Shown here in pieces: positions 1 to 13,219 of a stretch of 64,000 nucleotides of DNA. This DNA comes from Pseudomonas sp. PH1b (GTDB lineage: Bacteria; Pseudomonadota; Gammaproteobacteria; Pseudomonadales; Pseudomonadaceae). The stretch lies in assembly GCF_000633395.1 (NCBI RefSeq), contig NZ_AYMU01000005.1:248001-312000 (forward strand), written 5' to 3'. The notes below the pieces were generated by a model. That model was not told the DNA's origin. It made no database searches and saw nothing but the letters and a program-made list of their open reading frames with translations. The position numbers were made by a program, and so were the translations under genes. Position 1 is the stretch's first letter. Every line of letters begins with the position of its first letter.

Positions 1-236
1 GCCGAGATGTGCAGGTTGCGCCCCAGCACCAGTCCCAGGTCCTGGCGCAAGGCCACGGCGTTGCTGAACACGCGCATTTCCTGGCTGATGTTGATCAGGC
101 TGTTGGGCAGGTCCAGGTCCGCCAGCTGGATGCCGCTGCCCTCCAGCAGCACCTCGGCGGGCACCTGGCTGTCGCGAAAGGCATCCAGCACCGCTTGTGT
201 GGTGTGCAGGGTAGTCAGGCGAAGTGCGGCCATCAT
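1..236 (-). CDS. AraC-family transcriptional regulator, N-terminal part (cut by window edge)
   Basis: The minus strand reads from ATG at 236 (or the second ATG at 233, better spaced from the GAGG upstream) to the window edge without a stop, giving about 78 residues beginning MMAALRLTTLHTTQAVLDA. The sequence resembles the N-terminal arabinose-binding-like ligand domain of AraC regulators such as OruR (segments VLLEGSGIQLADLDLP and RQDLGLVLGR). The DNA-binding half would lie outside the window, so the target is unknown. It is separated from dctPQM by a REP array and points away from it, so there is no evidence that it controls the transporter. Confidence 0.7.
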   Translation of the reverse strand, partial: MMAALRLTTLHTTQAVLDAFRDSQVPAEVLLEGSGIQLADLDLPNSLINISQEMRVFSNAVALRQDLGLVLGRNLHIS

Positions 237-300
237 TGACCTCAAGGTGATATCGGGAGGCGAGACTGTAGGGGTTACGCGCGCGCGGTTCAATTGCCCC

Positions 301-1859
<1,559 letters not shown>

Positions 1860-1916
1860 TCATCCCTCCCGGCCGTCCGCAGCGGACGGCCACTGCTCGT
1901 TTCGCGAGGTATCTCT

Positions 1917-2549
1917 ATGCAGTCCCTGAGACGTATCTGGGAGCACCTGGAGGAGGGCCTGATTGCCCTGCTGCTGGCGACCATGACCCTGGTGACCTTC
2001 GTCTACGTGATGCTCAACAACATCTACACCCTGTTCTTCGCCCTGGCTGACAAATGGGCCGCCAGCAGCGCCTTCTTCAACGTTCTGGGCGACACCACCA
2101 TGGGCCTGGCCCAGGACATGACCTGGAGCGTGGCCCTGACCAAGGCGATGTTCGGCTGGCTGATCTTCTTCGGCATCTCCTATGGCGTGCGCACCGCCGG
2201 GCACCTGGGAGTGGACGCCCTGGTGCGCCTGACCCCGCGCCCGGTGCAACGCTACCTGGCGCTGCTGGCCTGCCTGTGCTGCCTGGTGTACGCCGGGCTG
2301 TTCATGGTCGCCAGCTACAAGTGGCTGAGCGCGATCATGGCCGCCCATATCGGCGCCGAAGACCTGGACCGCTTCGGCATCCGGATCAGCCACATCGTGG
2401 TGATCGTGCCCATCGGCTTTGCCCTGGTGCTGATCCGCTACCTGGAAATCTTCTATCGGATCCTCACCCGGCGCCAGGTCGGCCTGGGCTTGGCGGATGA
2501 AGCAGGGGAGGCCAGCAAGCTGGCCGGCAACCACGGGGAGCGTGACTGA
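1917..2549 (+). CDS. dctQ: TRAP transporter small membrane subunit DctQ
   Basis: This 210-residue protein has four hydrophobic segments (around residues 14-42, 75-95, 108-130 and 155-175), the size and topology of DctQ. DctQ links the large permease to the binding protein. The segment LIFFGISYGVRTAGHLGVD, with GHLGVD after the second transmembrane helix, is characteristic of the family. CGCGAGG precedes the ATG. It starts 57 bp after dctP, and its TGA shares one base with the ATG of dctM (TGATG), so the two membrane subunits are translationally coupled. Confidence 0.92.
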   Translation: MQSLRRIWEHLEEGLIALLLATMTLVTFVYVMLNNIYTLFFALADKWAASSAFFNVLGDTTMGLAQDMTWSVALTKAMFGWLIFFGISYGVRTAGHLGVDALVRLTPRPVQRYLALLACLCCLVYAGLFMVASYKWLSAIMAAHIGAEDLDRFGIRISHIVVIVPIGFALVLIRYLEIFYRILTRRQVGLGLADEAGEASKLAGNHGERD

Positions 2550-3829
2550 TGGCCGTGCTCTGTCTGTTCCTGTTCCTGCTGGTGTTCATGTTCCTCGGCG
2601 TGCCGATCGCCATTGCCCTGGGCCTTTCAGGGGCGATGTCGATCCTGATGTTCAGCCAGGATTCCCTGAGCTCCCTGGCGATCAAGCTGTTCGAGACTTC
2701 CGACGCCTACACCTTCCTGGCGATTCCGTTCTTCCTCCTGTCCGGGGCCTTCATGACCACCGGCGGCGTGGCCCAGCGCCTGATCGACTTCGCCAATGCC
2801 TGCGTCGGGCATATCCGTGGCGGCCTGGCGATTGCCGCGGTGCTGGCCTGCATGCTGTTCGCTGCCTTGTCCGGCTCCTCGCCGGCCACCGTGGCGGCGG
2901 TGGGTTCGATCGCCGTGGCGGGCATGGTGCGCTCCGGTTATCCGAAGGAGTTCGGCGCCGGGATCATCTGCAACGCCGGGACCCTGGGCATCCTGATTCC
3001 GCCGTCGATCGTCATGGTGGTGTACTCGGCCGCCACCGAGACCTCGGTGGGCAAGCTGTTCATGGCCGGGGTGATCCCCGGGCTGTTGCTGGGCCTATTG
3101 CTGATGATCGCCATCTACATCGTGGCCCGGGTGAAGAAACTGCCGGCGCAACCGCGGGCCACCTTCCGCGAATGGTTGAGCAGTGCGCGCCGGGCTTTCT
3201 GGGGCCTGCTGTTGCTGGTGATCATCCTTGGCGGTATCTACAGCGGCATGTTCACCCCCACCGAAGCGGCGGCGGTGGCGGCGGTGTACTCGGCCTTTGT
3301 CGCGCTGTTCGTGTACCGCGACATGAAGCTGCGGGACTGCCCCAAGGTGTTGCTGGAGTCGGGCCGGTTGTCGATCATGCTGATGTTCATCATCGCCAAC
3401 GCCATGCTCTTCGCCCACGTGCTGACCACCGAGCAGATCCCCCAGGAAATCACCGCCTGGGTGATCTCCGAAGGCCTGACGCCGATCGGTTTCCTGCTGA
3501 TGGTCAACGTGGTGCTGCTGGTGGCGGGCAGCTTCATGGAGCCTTCGGCGATCGTGCTGATCCTGGCGCCGATCTTCTTCCCGATTGCCATGAAGCTGGG
3601 GATCGACCCGATTCATCTGGGGATCGTCATGGTGGTCAACATGGAGATTGGCCTGGTGCATCCGCCGGTGGGCCTGAACCTGTTCGTGACCTCGGCGGTG
3701 ACCGGCCTGACCCTGGGCCAGACCATCCGCGCGGCCATGCCGTGGCTGATGATTTTGCTGCTGTTCCTGATCCTGGTGACCTACGTGCCGCTGATCTCCC
3801 TGGCCCTGCCCAACTGGCTGGGCATGTAG
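2549..3829 (+). CDS. dctM: TRAP transporter large permease DctM
   Basis: The 426-residue protein is hydrophobic throughout with about 12 predicted membrane segments, the normal size of DctM. This is the ion-coupled transport channel. Family motifs seen are GVPIAIALGLSG, FLAIPFFLLSGAFM, LFAALSGSSPATVAAVGSI, GILIPPSIVMVVY, FTPTEAAAVAA and GLVHPPVGLNLFV. It overlaps dctQ by one base. The stop codon TAG (3827-3829) is itself the first part of a REP (GTAGGAGCCGG), so the repeat begins inside the gene end. Confidence 0.94.
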   Translation: MAVLCLFLFLLVFMFLGVPIAIALGLSGAMSILMFSQDSLSSLAIKLFETSDAYTFLAIPFFLLSGAFMTTGGVAQRLIDFANACVGHIRGGLAIAAVLACMLFAALSGSSPATVAAVGSIAVAGMVRSGYPKEFGAGIICNAGTLGILIPPSIVMVVYSAATETSVGKLFMAGVIPGLLLGLLLMIAIYIVARVKKLPAQPRATFREWLSSARRAFWGLLLLVIILGGIYSGMFTPTEAAAVAAVYSAFVALFVYRDMKLRDCPKVLLESGRLSIMLMFIIANAMLFAHVLTTEQIPQEITAWVISEGLTPIGFLLMVNVVLLVAGSFMEPSAIVLILAPIFFPIAMKLGIDPIHLGIVMVVNMEIGLVHPPVGLNLFVTSAVTGLTLGQTIRAAMPWLMILLLFLILVTYVPLISLALPNWLGM

Positions 3830-4182
3830 GAGCCGGCTTGCCGGCGAACCGCGCAGCGCCCAGGCGGCGCCGGTTCAGCGGTTGGATATTGGGTCGCGCC
3901 TGCGGACGCTTTCGCTGGCAAGCCAGCTCCTACAGAAGGGCATATCCCCGTAGGAGCCGGCTTGCCGGCGAACCGCGCAGCGGCCAGGCGGTGCCGGTTC
4001 AGGGGTTGGATATTGGGGCGCGCCTGCGGACGCTTTCGCTGGCAAGCCAGCTCCTACAGAAGGACATACCCTCGTAGGAGCCGGCTTGCCGGCGAACCGC
4101 GCAGCGGCCAGGCGGTGTCGGTTCAGCGGTTGGATATTGGGGAGCGCTTGCGGGCGCTTTCGCTGGCAAGCCAGCTCCTACA
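3826..4182. repeat. REP array, three units downstream of dctM
   Basis: GTAGGAGCCGGCTTGCCGG occurs at about 3826, 3949 and 4073 (period about 124 bp). Each copy is paired with an inverted TTCGCTGGCAAGCCAGCTCC roughly 80 bp downstream. The first copy overlaps the dctM stop codon. The array fills the convergent gap between dctM and the glycosylase gene; no other feature is apparent in 3830-4239. Confidence 0.9.
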
Positions 4183-4239
4183 GTGGGATCGCGTTGTGGC
4201 CTGCCGGGTTCGGTTCAACGACCAATGCCCAGGAGCGGG

Positions 4240-4851
4240 TCAGGCCGACGGCACGCGCCACAGGTACCAGGCCGCGGTGGTGCGCCAGGGGCTCCAGGCC
4301 TGGCCGATCTGGCGCAGCTGCCGGGGGCCGGGCTGTTGCTCAAGGCCTTTCAGGCGGCGGTAGCCTTCGCGTACGCCAAAATCATCCACCGGCAATATGT
4401 CCGCGCGCTCAAGGCTGTAGATCAGCAGCATCTCCACAGTCCAGCGGCCAATGCCAGGCAACTGGGTCAGGCGTTCTATCAACTGTTCATCGTCCAGGCC
4501 GCGGGCGCTGGCGGCATCGGGCACGCGGCCGTCCAGGGTGGCGTGGGCGATGCCCTGCAGGGTCGCCACCTTGCGCGCGGAGAAACCGCAGCCGCGCAGG
4601 CTCTCCAGGCTGGCATCGGCCAGTTGCCGGGGTGTGGGGAAGTCCTGCCCGGGAAACAAGGCGCGCAGGCGGCCGAGTATCGCGTCGCCGGCGCGGGCAT
4701 GCAGTTGCTGGTAGGCCACCGCGCGCACCAGCGCCTGATAAGGCTCGCGCTCCGGGCGGGGCTGGTGCAGGCAGGGGCCGACGGCGGCGATCAGCGCGGC
4801 CCAGTCGGCATCCAGGGCGGCAAGAAAACGAGTGGCGGGGCAGGTGGGCAT
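4240..4851 (-). CDS. HhH-GPD DNA glycosylase (AlkA-like 3-methyladenine DNA glycosylase)
   Basis: The 203-residue protein has the helix-hairpin-helix/GPD base-excision fold. LTQLPGIGRWTVEMLLIYSL is the hairpin followed by the alpha-10 helix, and LPVDDFGVREG contains the catalytic aspartate. YQALVRAVAYQQLHARAGDAI is the usual N-terminal helix with the QQL signature. It probably excises alkylated purines, like the short AlkA/MagIII-type enzymes that lack the N-terminal AlkA domain. It is transcribed in the same direction as the pfe genes, but a 117-bp gap separates them and the function looks unrelated. Confidence 0.88.
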   Translation of the reverse strand: MPTCPATRFLAALDADWAALIAAVGPCLHQPRPEREPYQALVRAVAYQQLHARAGDAILGRLRALFPGQDFPTPRQLADASLESLRGCGFSARKVATLQGIAHATLDGRVPDAASARGLDDEQLIERLTQLPGIGRWTVEMLLIYSLERADILPVDDFGVREGYRRLKGLEQQPGPRQLRQIGQAWSPWRTTAAWYLWRVPSA

Positions 4852-4968
4852 CGGCGATCCGGAACAAGTGGCGGGGCGAGCGGCAGATTAGCCCGCCGCC
4901 CCAAGGCTTGCACTCCGTCTCTTGCGTTGGAATTCGTGGCCCGGGCCTTGCCCCCGGGCGCCGGGTTT

Positions 4969-8143
<3,175 letters not shown>

Positions 8144-8181
8144 CGGTGATCTCCGGACAGAAGCAGAAACAGGAAGATCAC

Positions 8182-8202
8182 GAATGATAATGACTGCTAT
8201 TT
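8182..8202 (-). promoter_or_regulatory. Possible Fur box upstream of pfeA
   Basis: GAATGATAATGACTGCTATTT lies about 40 bp upstream of the pfeA start codon. The left half (ATGATAATGA) agrees well with the Fur consensus GATAATGATAATCATTATC, while the right half is degenerate. Position and gene function support iron-responsive repression; the site is inferred. Confidence 0.5.
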
Positions 8203-8284
8203 GCGAGTAAAGCGCATTAACTTTCTAAACACTTCCAGGCCTGGACCAGGCCTGTTTTGCGCGCAGGCGCGGTTGTTGCCGGGC

Positions 8285-9622
8285 CTAGGCGGCGGGCAGC
8301 AGCAGGTGCATGCACAGCCCGGGCTGGCCATTGCTGGCCCAGATCCGCCCCTGGTGCAGCTCGACGGCGCGCCGGGCGATGGCCAGGCCCAGGCCGAAAC
8401 CGTCGCCCTGGGCCGAGTCCAGGCGTTGGTAGGGCTGGAAGATGCGTTGCAGGTCCTGCTCGGCGACGCCAGGGCCCTGGTCTTCCAGGCACAGGTGCCA
8501 GTACGCGCCTTCGCGCCAGCCGCGCAAACTCACCCGGCCGTCGGCGGGGGAGTAGCGGATGGCATTGCGCAGCAGGTTCTCCAGGGCCTGGGCGACGCTG
8601 TCCAGGTGCACCTGGACCCGGCAATCGGCGTTCAGCAGGCAGGGCAGGCGCTCGGTGTCCCAGGCGCTTTCGAAGCAGGCGTCCTCGCGCAGGGCTTCCC
8701 AGATCGACAGCACCTGCACCGCTTCGGTAGGCAGTTGCGGGCGCTCGGTATCGAGCCAGGCCAGGTCCAGGGTGTCTTCCAGCAGGCGCTGCATGTCGGC
8801 GATTTCCCGGTCCAGGCGCTGACGCAACTGCTCCTCTGGCAGTGCACTGTCATGGGCGATGCGCAACCGCGCCAGGGGCGTGCGCAGTTCATGGGACAGG
8901 GTGCGCAGCAACAGGCGCTGCTGGGCCAGGCTCTGGCGCAGGCGCTCGGCCATGTGCTCGAAAGCCAGGGCCAACTCGCCCAACTCGTCGCTGCGATTGA
9001 CCAGGGGAGTGGCCAACCCCTGGCTCTCCAGGTCGTCGGCGCGCAGGGCATCGGCGCGGTCGCGCAGGCGGTTCAAGGGCACCACGAGATGGCGATAGAT
9101 CAACAGGCCGAGCAGGGCGGCCAGTAGGGTCGGCACCACGCCGTGGCTGAGCACGTGGGTCCAGGGCGTGAGGCCGCTGGGCAGCAGGCGCTCGGGCAGT
9201 TGCAGCACCAGCCGGCCTTGCTCCGGGTGCTCGGGGAATTCGATGCTGACGTAGGGCAGCTGGTCTTGCAGGCGCCGGCTCATGGGCCAGTCGAGCTTGC
9301 GCATGAAGGTCAGGCGGCTGGCTTCTTCAGCGGTCAGCGCGGTGCTGCCCAGGCGTTGCAGGCGCTCGCCCAGCACCGCGACCCAGGTGTCTTCCTCGGC
9401 CGCCAGGCGTTGTTCGAAAGCGTCCACCGCCGCCGCGCCGCCCTGGTGCCAGGCCGCCTCGGCCTGCTGGGCGTAGCTGGCCAGGTACTGGCGGTCGGCG
9501 GGGGCGAGGAAATAGGTGCTGCGCTCGGCGGACAGGCCCCAGGTCCAGATGATCCAGGTCAGCAGCAGGCAGAAGCCGATCTGCAGCAGGGCCAGTTTCC
9601 ACAACAGGGGATGGCGGCGCAT
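8285..9622 (-). CDS. pfeS: Sensor histidine kinase PfeS
   Basis: The 445-residue membrane kinase starts MRRHPLLWKLALLQIGFCLL. It has a first transmembrane helix, a periplasmic sensor of about 130 residues, a second helix (VVPTLLAALLGLLIYRHLVV), then HAMP, a HisKA box with [15 protein letters not shown], and an ATPase domain with N-box LLRNAIRYSP and G-box GFGLGLAIARR. In P. aeruginosa PfeS senses ferric enterobactin in the periplasm and activates PfeR. The ATG overlaps the pfeR stop by one base (TGATG). A longer reading frame continues upstream only because it runs antiframe through pfeR, so the coupled ATG is preferred. Confidence 0.9.
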   Translation of the reverse strand: MRRHPLLWKLALLQIGFCLLLTWIIWTWGLSAERSTYFLAPADRQYLASYAQQAEAAWHQGGAAAVDAFEQRLAAEEDTWVAVLGERLQRLGSTALTAEEASRLTFMRKLDWPMSRRLQDQLPYVSIEFPEHPEQGRLVLQLPERLLPSGLTPWTHVLSHGVVPTLLAALLGLLIYRHLVVPLNRLRDRADALRADDLESQGLATPLVNRSDELGELALAFEHMAERLRQSLAQQRLLLRTLSHELRTPLARLRIAHDSALPEEQLRQRLDREIADMQRLLEDTLDLAWLDTERPQLPTEAVQVLSIWEALREDACFESAWDTERLPCLLNADCRVQVHLDSVAQALENLLRNAIRYSPADGRVSLRGWREGAYWHLCLEDQGPGVAEQDLQRIFQPYQRLDSAQGDGFGLGLAIARRAVELHQGRIWASNGQPGLCMHLLLPAA

Positions 9623-10326
9623 CAGGGGCGTTCCGCTTCCACCAGGATGTAGCCGGCGCCGCGCACCGCCTGGATCTGCAGATGTTGCACGCCCAGTTCG
9701 ACGAGCTTGCGCCGCAGGTTGCACACGTGCACGTCCAGGCCGCGATCCAGGCGGGTGTAGATGCGGTGCAGCACCTGCTGGTAGAGGAAGGGTTTGCTCA
9801 GGGTTTCCCCGGGATGCTCGCGCAGGGTCACCAGCAGCCGGTATTCGGAACCGGTGAGGCCCGCGGCGCGGCCCTGGTGCAGCACGTCCTGGGCCTGGTC
9901 GTCGAAGTCGAGGTCCGGGTCCTGGCGCGTGGCCTGCTGCTGTTGCACCCGGGCCATGCGCCGCAGCAGGGCGTCGGCGCGGGCATCCAGTTCGGCCAGG
10001 CTGAAGGGCTTGGGCAGGTAATCGTCGGCGCCCCGGGTGAAGCCGGTGATGCGGTCCTGCTCGGCGCCCAGGGCCGACATCAGCATCACCGGCGTGCCCT
10101 GTTCGTGGCGCAGGGTGTCCAGCAGTTCCAGGCCGTCCATGCCCGGCAGCATGATGTCCAGCAGCACCAGGTCGAAGTGTCCGGCCCGCACCGCGGCCAG
10201 CCCCTGGCGGCCGTCGGCGCAGGGGGTGACGGTAAAGCCGCGCTGGCGGAAATGCAGGTCCAGGTCGTCGCGCAGTCGGGCGTCGTCTTCGACAAGAAGC
10301 AGGGAGGGAGTCATGGAGGAGGGCAC
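9622..10326 (-). CDS. pfeR: Response regulator PfeR (OmpR family)
   Basis: This is a receiver domain (acidic pair EDD, phosphoacceptor Asp in VLLDIMLPG at residue 57, lysine in YLPKPFSL) followed by an OmpR winged helix (LTGSEYRLLVTL, LDVHVCNLRRKL, IQAVRGAGYIL). It activates the ferric-enterobactin receptor gene. The reading frame opens at GTG 10326, with an ATG four codons in (10314); neither has an obvious ribosome site, so the start is uncertain by four residues. It heads the pfeR-pfeS-pfeA-esterase run and is divergent from the YheO-type regulator. Confidence 0.9.
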   Translation of the reverse strand: MPSSMTPSLLLVEDDARLRDDLDLHFRQRGFTVTPCADGRQGLAAVRAGHFDLVLLDIMLPGMDGLELLDTLRHEQGTPVMLMSALGAEQDRITGFTRGADDYLPKPFSLAELDARADALLRRMARVQQQQATRQDPDLDFDDQAQDVLHQGRAAGLTGSEYRLLVTLREHPGETLSKPFLYQQVLHRIYTRLDRGLDVHVCNLRRKLVELGVQHLQIQAVRGAGYILVEAERP

Positions 10327-10499
10327 GTGAAGGAAAGGGGTTTAAATGAGAACGTTTAACATTCGCGAATATTGCAGCAATGGCCCTGGCTATGCAATTG
10401 CCATGTTGGCTGGAGGTGACCGGAATCAATTAAACAAAAAGTTGTTAATTCAACAAAACGTTGATAATTTTTGCTGCCGTTTTACTCACCGAGAGCACC
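10327..10499. promoter_or_regulatory. Divergent promoter region with several inverted repeats
   Basis: This intergenic stretch between pfeR and the YheO-type gene is AT-richer than its surroundings. Near pfeR it holds GAACGTTTAACATTC (10350-10364, an imperfect 7-1-7 dyad) overlapping the perfect dyad ATTCGCGAAT (10361-10370). Near the YheO gene it holds GTTGTTAATTCAACAAAAC (from 10441) and CAACAAAACGTTG (10451-10463). Either group could be an operator; assignments to PfeR, Fur or the YheO protein are inference. Confidence 0.4.
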
Positions 10500-11192
10500 A
10501 TGACCCCCACTGCCGACCCCGTCCTTGCCGAGCGCCAACTGGTCCTGCAGGTGCTGCACGGTACCCTGAAGATGCTGGCGGGTGTGGTCGGCCCCCATGT
10601 GGAAATCGTCCTGCATGACCTCGACCAGCCCGAGCGTTCGATCGTCGCCATTGCCAACGGCCATGTCACCGGGCGTCGAGTGGGTGGCCCGGTGCTGGGC
10701 GGCCCCCGGCATGACCTGGGGTTCGCCGCGGTGTTGCGGGCCCTGGAGGACCGCTCCGGGAGCACGCCCCTGGTGCTGGAAAACTACCCGACCCAGGCCC
10801 CCGACGGCCGCGAGTTGCGCAGTTCCACCGTGGTCTTTCGCGACAGCGGCGGGCAACCCTTTGCCAGCCTGTGCAGCAACAGTGACCTGAGCGGCATCGC
10901 CGCGGCCCACGCCTGCCTGGGGCAGATGCTGGGGCTGGGGGCTGCGCCCGAGCCGCGAATCGCCGAGCCCCAGGACATGGAGCAGTTGCTGGCCCAGATC
11001 ATCCAGGGCGCCTGCCCCGGCGGCGCACGCATGACCCGGCAGCACAAGCTCGACGCCGTGCGGCAGATGCAGGACCGCGGCGTGTTCATCGTCAAGGGCG
11101 GGATCGAGAAGGCCGCCGCGGCCCTCGGCGTGACCCGCTACACCATCTACAACTACCTGGAACAGATCCGCGCCCAAGGCGCCGAGGAATGA
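10500..11192 (+). CDS. YheO-family (PAS plus HTH) transcriptional regulator, DauR-like
   Basis: The 230-residue protein has an N-terminal YheO PAS-like domain (LAGVVGPHVEIVLHDLDQPE and SIVAIANGHVTGR are signatures) and a C-terminal helix-turn-helix (GGIEKAAAALGVTRYTIYNYL). Relatives such as DauR control D-amino-acid catabolism. ATG 10500 was chosen because the domain starts about 20 residues later and the upstream in-frame codons are promoter sequence. Its stop overlaps the ATG of the PhzF-like gene (ATGA), indicating an operon. The inverted repeats at 10441-10463 are candidate self-regulatory sites. Confidence 0.85.
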   Translation: MTPTADPVLAERQLVLQVLHGTLKMLAGVVGPHVEIVLHDLDQPERSIVAIANGHVTGRRVGGPVLGGPRHDLGFAAVLRALEDRSGSTPLVLENYPTQAPDGRELRSSTVVFRDSGGQPFASLCSNSDLSGIAAAHACLGQMLGLGAAPEPRIAEPQDMEQLLAQIIQGACPGGARMTRQHKLDAVRQMQDRGVFIVKGGIEKAAAALGVTRYTIYNYLEQIRAQGAEE

Positions 11193-11983
11193 CCGCGATG
11201 CAGCTCGATATCTTTCAAGTGGATGCCTTTACCTCCCAAGTCTTTGGCGGCAACCCGGCGGCGGTGTGCCCCCTGGACGCCTGGTTGCCGGACGAGGTCC
11301 TGCAGCGCATCGCCGAAGAGAACAACCTCTCGGAAACCGCCTATTTCGTGCCCAACGGCGAGGTGTTCGAACTGCGCTGGTTCACCCCCGCGGTGGAAGT
11401 CGACCTGTGCGGGCACGCGACCCTGGCGGCGGCCTGGGTGCTGTTCGAGCAGTTGGGCGAGCGCCGCGACGTGCTGCGCTTTGCCACCCGCAGCGGCGAG
11501 TTGCGGGTCAGCCGCGAGGGCGGCCTGCTGTCCATGGATTTTCCCGCCAAGCAGCCCGAGGCCGTGGCGATACCTCCGGCCCTGCTGCAAGCCCTGGGAT
11601 TGCCGGCGGCCGAGGCCCTGTACCGCACCGACGATTACCTGCTGGTGGTGGACGACGAACGCCTGGTGGAATCGCTCAAGCCCGATTTCGCCGCCCTGGC
11701 CGCCTTCGATGTGCGTGGCATCGCGGTGACGGCGCCGTCCCGGGAGTTCGATTTCGTCTCGCGCTGGTTCGGCCCGCGGGTCGGGGTCAATGAAGACCCG
11801 GTCACCGGTTCCGCCCATACCTCCCTGGCGCCTTACTGGGCCGCGCGCCTGGGCAAGCGCCAGTTGCGGGCGCAGCAGGGTGGGGCGCGCAAGGGCCAGC
11901 TGGAATGTCAGGTGCTGGACAACGGGCGGGTGATCATCAGCGGCTACGGCGCCTTGTACCTCAAGGGCAGCATTGTCCTCTGA
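11189..11983 (+). CDS. PhzF-family isomerase/epimerase
   Basis: The 264-residue protein belongs to the PhzF / diaminopimelate-epimerase-like fold. FGGNPAAVCPL, EENNLSETAYFV (with the catalytic Glu), WFTPAVEVDLCGHATLAAAWVL and VNEDPVTGSAHTSL are family signatures in the expected order. It is not part of a phenazine cluster; such stand-alone proteins are mostly of unknown substrate, some being amino-acid racemases or isomerases. The frame starts at ATG 11189, overlapping the stop of the regulator; ATG 11198 (MQLDIFQVDAF) is equally good by family alignment. Coupling to a DauR-like regulator hints at amino-acid metabolism, but that is inference. Confidence 0.88.
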   Translation: MTAMQLDIFQVDAFTSQVFGGNPAAVCPLDAWLPDEVLQRIAEENNLSETAYFVPNGEVFELRWFTPAVEVDLCGHATLAAAWVLFEQLGERRDVLRFATRSGELRVSREGGLLSMDFPAKQPEAVAIPPALLQALGLPAAEALYRTDDYLLVVDDERLVESLKPDFAALAAFDVRGIAVTAPSREFDFVSRWFGPRVGVNEDPVTGSAHTSLAPYWAARLGKRQLRAQQGGARKGQLECQVLDNGRVIISGYGALYLKGSIVL

Positions 11984-12098
11984 CGCGGCAGCGACGCCGC
12001 TCTGCCCAGCAGGCCTGGCGCCTGCAGGCGGATTTGTCTCGGTGCTGCCTGCGGGAGTAGAGTCGCGGTTTTTTCGCCTGCTCAGGATGCTCCAGACC

Positions 12099-12746
12099 AT
12101 GCAACGGACGCGCACCTTGCCCCGCCTTTCCAGCACACCGCTGCTGGCCTTGCTCTTCGGCCTGTGGGCCGGCACCGCCCAGGCAGCCAGCCTCAGCCAG
12201 AGCCTGCTGGACTGCCAGCCGGAGTTTTTCAAGGCCCTGTATCAACAGCGCGCCGAACTCGGGCAAGTGGTGAAGCTGGCGGAGAATCAGCGCCAGGGCA
12301 TCGCCTGGATTCCGGTGGCGGAGCGCCGCGACAGCGCCACCGCGCTGACGGCGTTTTCCCGCCCGCTGCTGGATCAGGGCCTGCCCCTGACCGCCTACTA
12401 CGATCGCCAGTTCGACCTGGGTGAGCAGGGCACCTTCCACTTCTGGGGCTTTGACATCGATGCCAGCCGCGAGGCCGTCATGGCCGCGCTGCCCCAGGCC
12501 GGTTGGCAGGAGGCCGGCGAATACTTCATCTCCCGACCGCAGATCAAGGCCAACGCTGCGGCGCCCTGGCAGGACAACCCAGGCGCCGCTTCGGGCATCG
12601 CCCCGGCGCCGGGTTCTGCGGAAAAGATCCTCATGCTCAGCGATGAAGGCGGCAAGAGCCGATTGCTCTGCTCGTTGCAGGGCAGCGTCGATCAGCCGCT
12701 GCTGCACCAGGAGCGGCCGGACCTGGCCCAGGGAGCGGGCCGATGA
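12099..12746 (+). CDS. Hypothetical exported protein
   Basis: I do not recognise the family. The protein has about 215 residues with a clear signal peptide (MQRTRTLPRLSSTPLLALLF... ending GTAQA at about residue 29). The mature part is soluble with two cysteines, one near each end (LLDCQPEFFKALY and SRLLCSLQGS), which could form a disulphide. An ATG at 12087 would add four residues; ATG 12099 gives the standard signal peptide, with AGGA about 11 bases upstream. The stop overlaps the ATG of the next lipoprotein gene, so the two envelope proteins are probably made together. Confidence 0.7.
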   Translation: MQRTRTLPRLSSTPLLALLFGLWAGTAQAASLSQSLLDCQPEFFKALYQQRAELGQVVKLAENQRQGIAWIPVAERRDSATALTAFSRPLLDQGLPLTAYYDRQFDLGEQGTFHFWGFDIDASREAVMAALPQAGWQEAGEYFISRPQIKANAAAPWQDNPGAASGIAPAPGSAEKILMLSDEGGKSRLLCSLQGSVDQPLLHQERPDLAQGAGR

Positions 12747-13219
12747 ACAAGCTGTTGAGCTTGAGCGCGGCGCTTGTGCTTGCCGGTTGCGCCCATTCGG
12801 GTACTCCCAAGGAGGCCCCGGCGCCGCAGCGTCCGGAGGGCATGTTCAAGGTGCTGGAGACCCCGGAGCTGGGCACCTACTTCGCTGCCAACTCGCTGGC
12901 CCTCTACCAGAACAACCCCAACCTGCGGCAGTTCTATCTGGTCAACAACTACGCCAAGCCTGCTCAGCTGGGCGGCGGCAAACCGCCGATCTACAGCTCG
13001 CGGGCGACTCGGGTGATCAACTGCGAGAAGGATGAATCGGCGCAGTTTGGCCGGGTGTACTTTTCCGCGCCGTTCGCCCAGGGCGTGGAGGTCATGCGCA
13101 AGGAAGATCTTGCGCAATGGGCCGCATTTCCTCGTCAGTCGTTGCTCGGGGAACTGCGCAACATGGCCTGCGCCATCGACCCGACCCGGCTCAAGCTGGC
13201 TCCGGCCCCGAGTCGCTGA
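12743..13219 (+). CDS. Hypothetical lipoprotein
   Basis: The 158-residue protein has a lipoprotein signal: MNKLLSLSAALVLAGCAHSG contains the lipobox LAGC, with Cys16 the predicted lipidated residue. The mature part resembles surface-adhesin-E-like lipoproteins in having ATRVINCEKDESAQFGRVYF and a second cysteine near the C-terminus (LRNMACAIDP), probably disulphide-bonded. It overlaps the upstream exported-protein gene by four bases (ATGA). Its last 29 bases overlap the end of the convergent GNAT gene. Confidence 0.7.
   Translation: MNKLLSLSAALVLAGCAHSGTPKEAPAPQRPEGMFKVLETPELGTYFAANSLALYQNNPNLRQFYLVNNYAKPAQLGGGKPPIYSSRATRVINCEKDESAQFGRVYFSAPFAQGVEVMRKEDLAQWAAFPRQSLLGELRNMACAIDPTRLKLAPAPSR

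Noticed and set aside
8285..10429. PfeS frame extended to 714 codons
   Set aside because: The extra part runs antiframe through pfeR; the coupled ATG at 9622 gives the normal kinase N-terminus.
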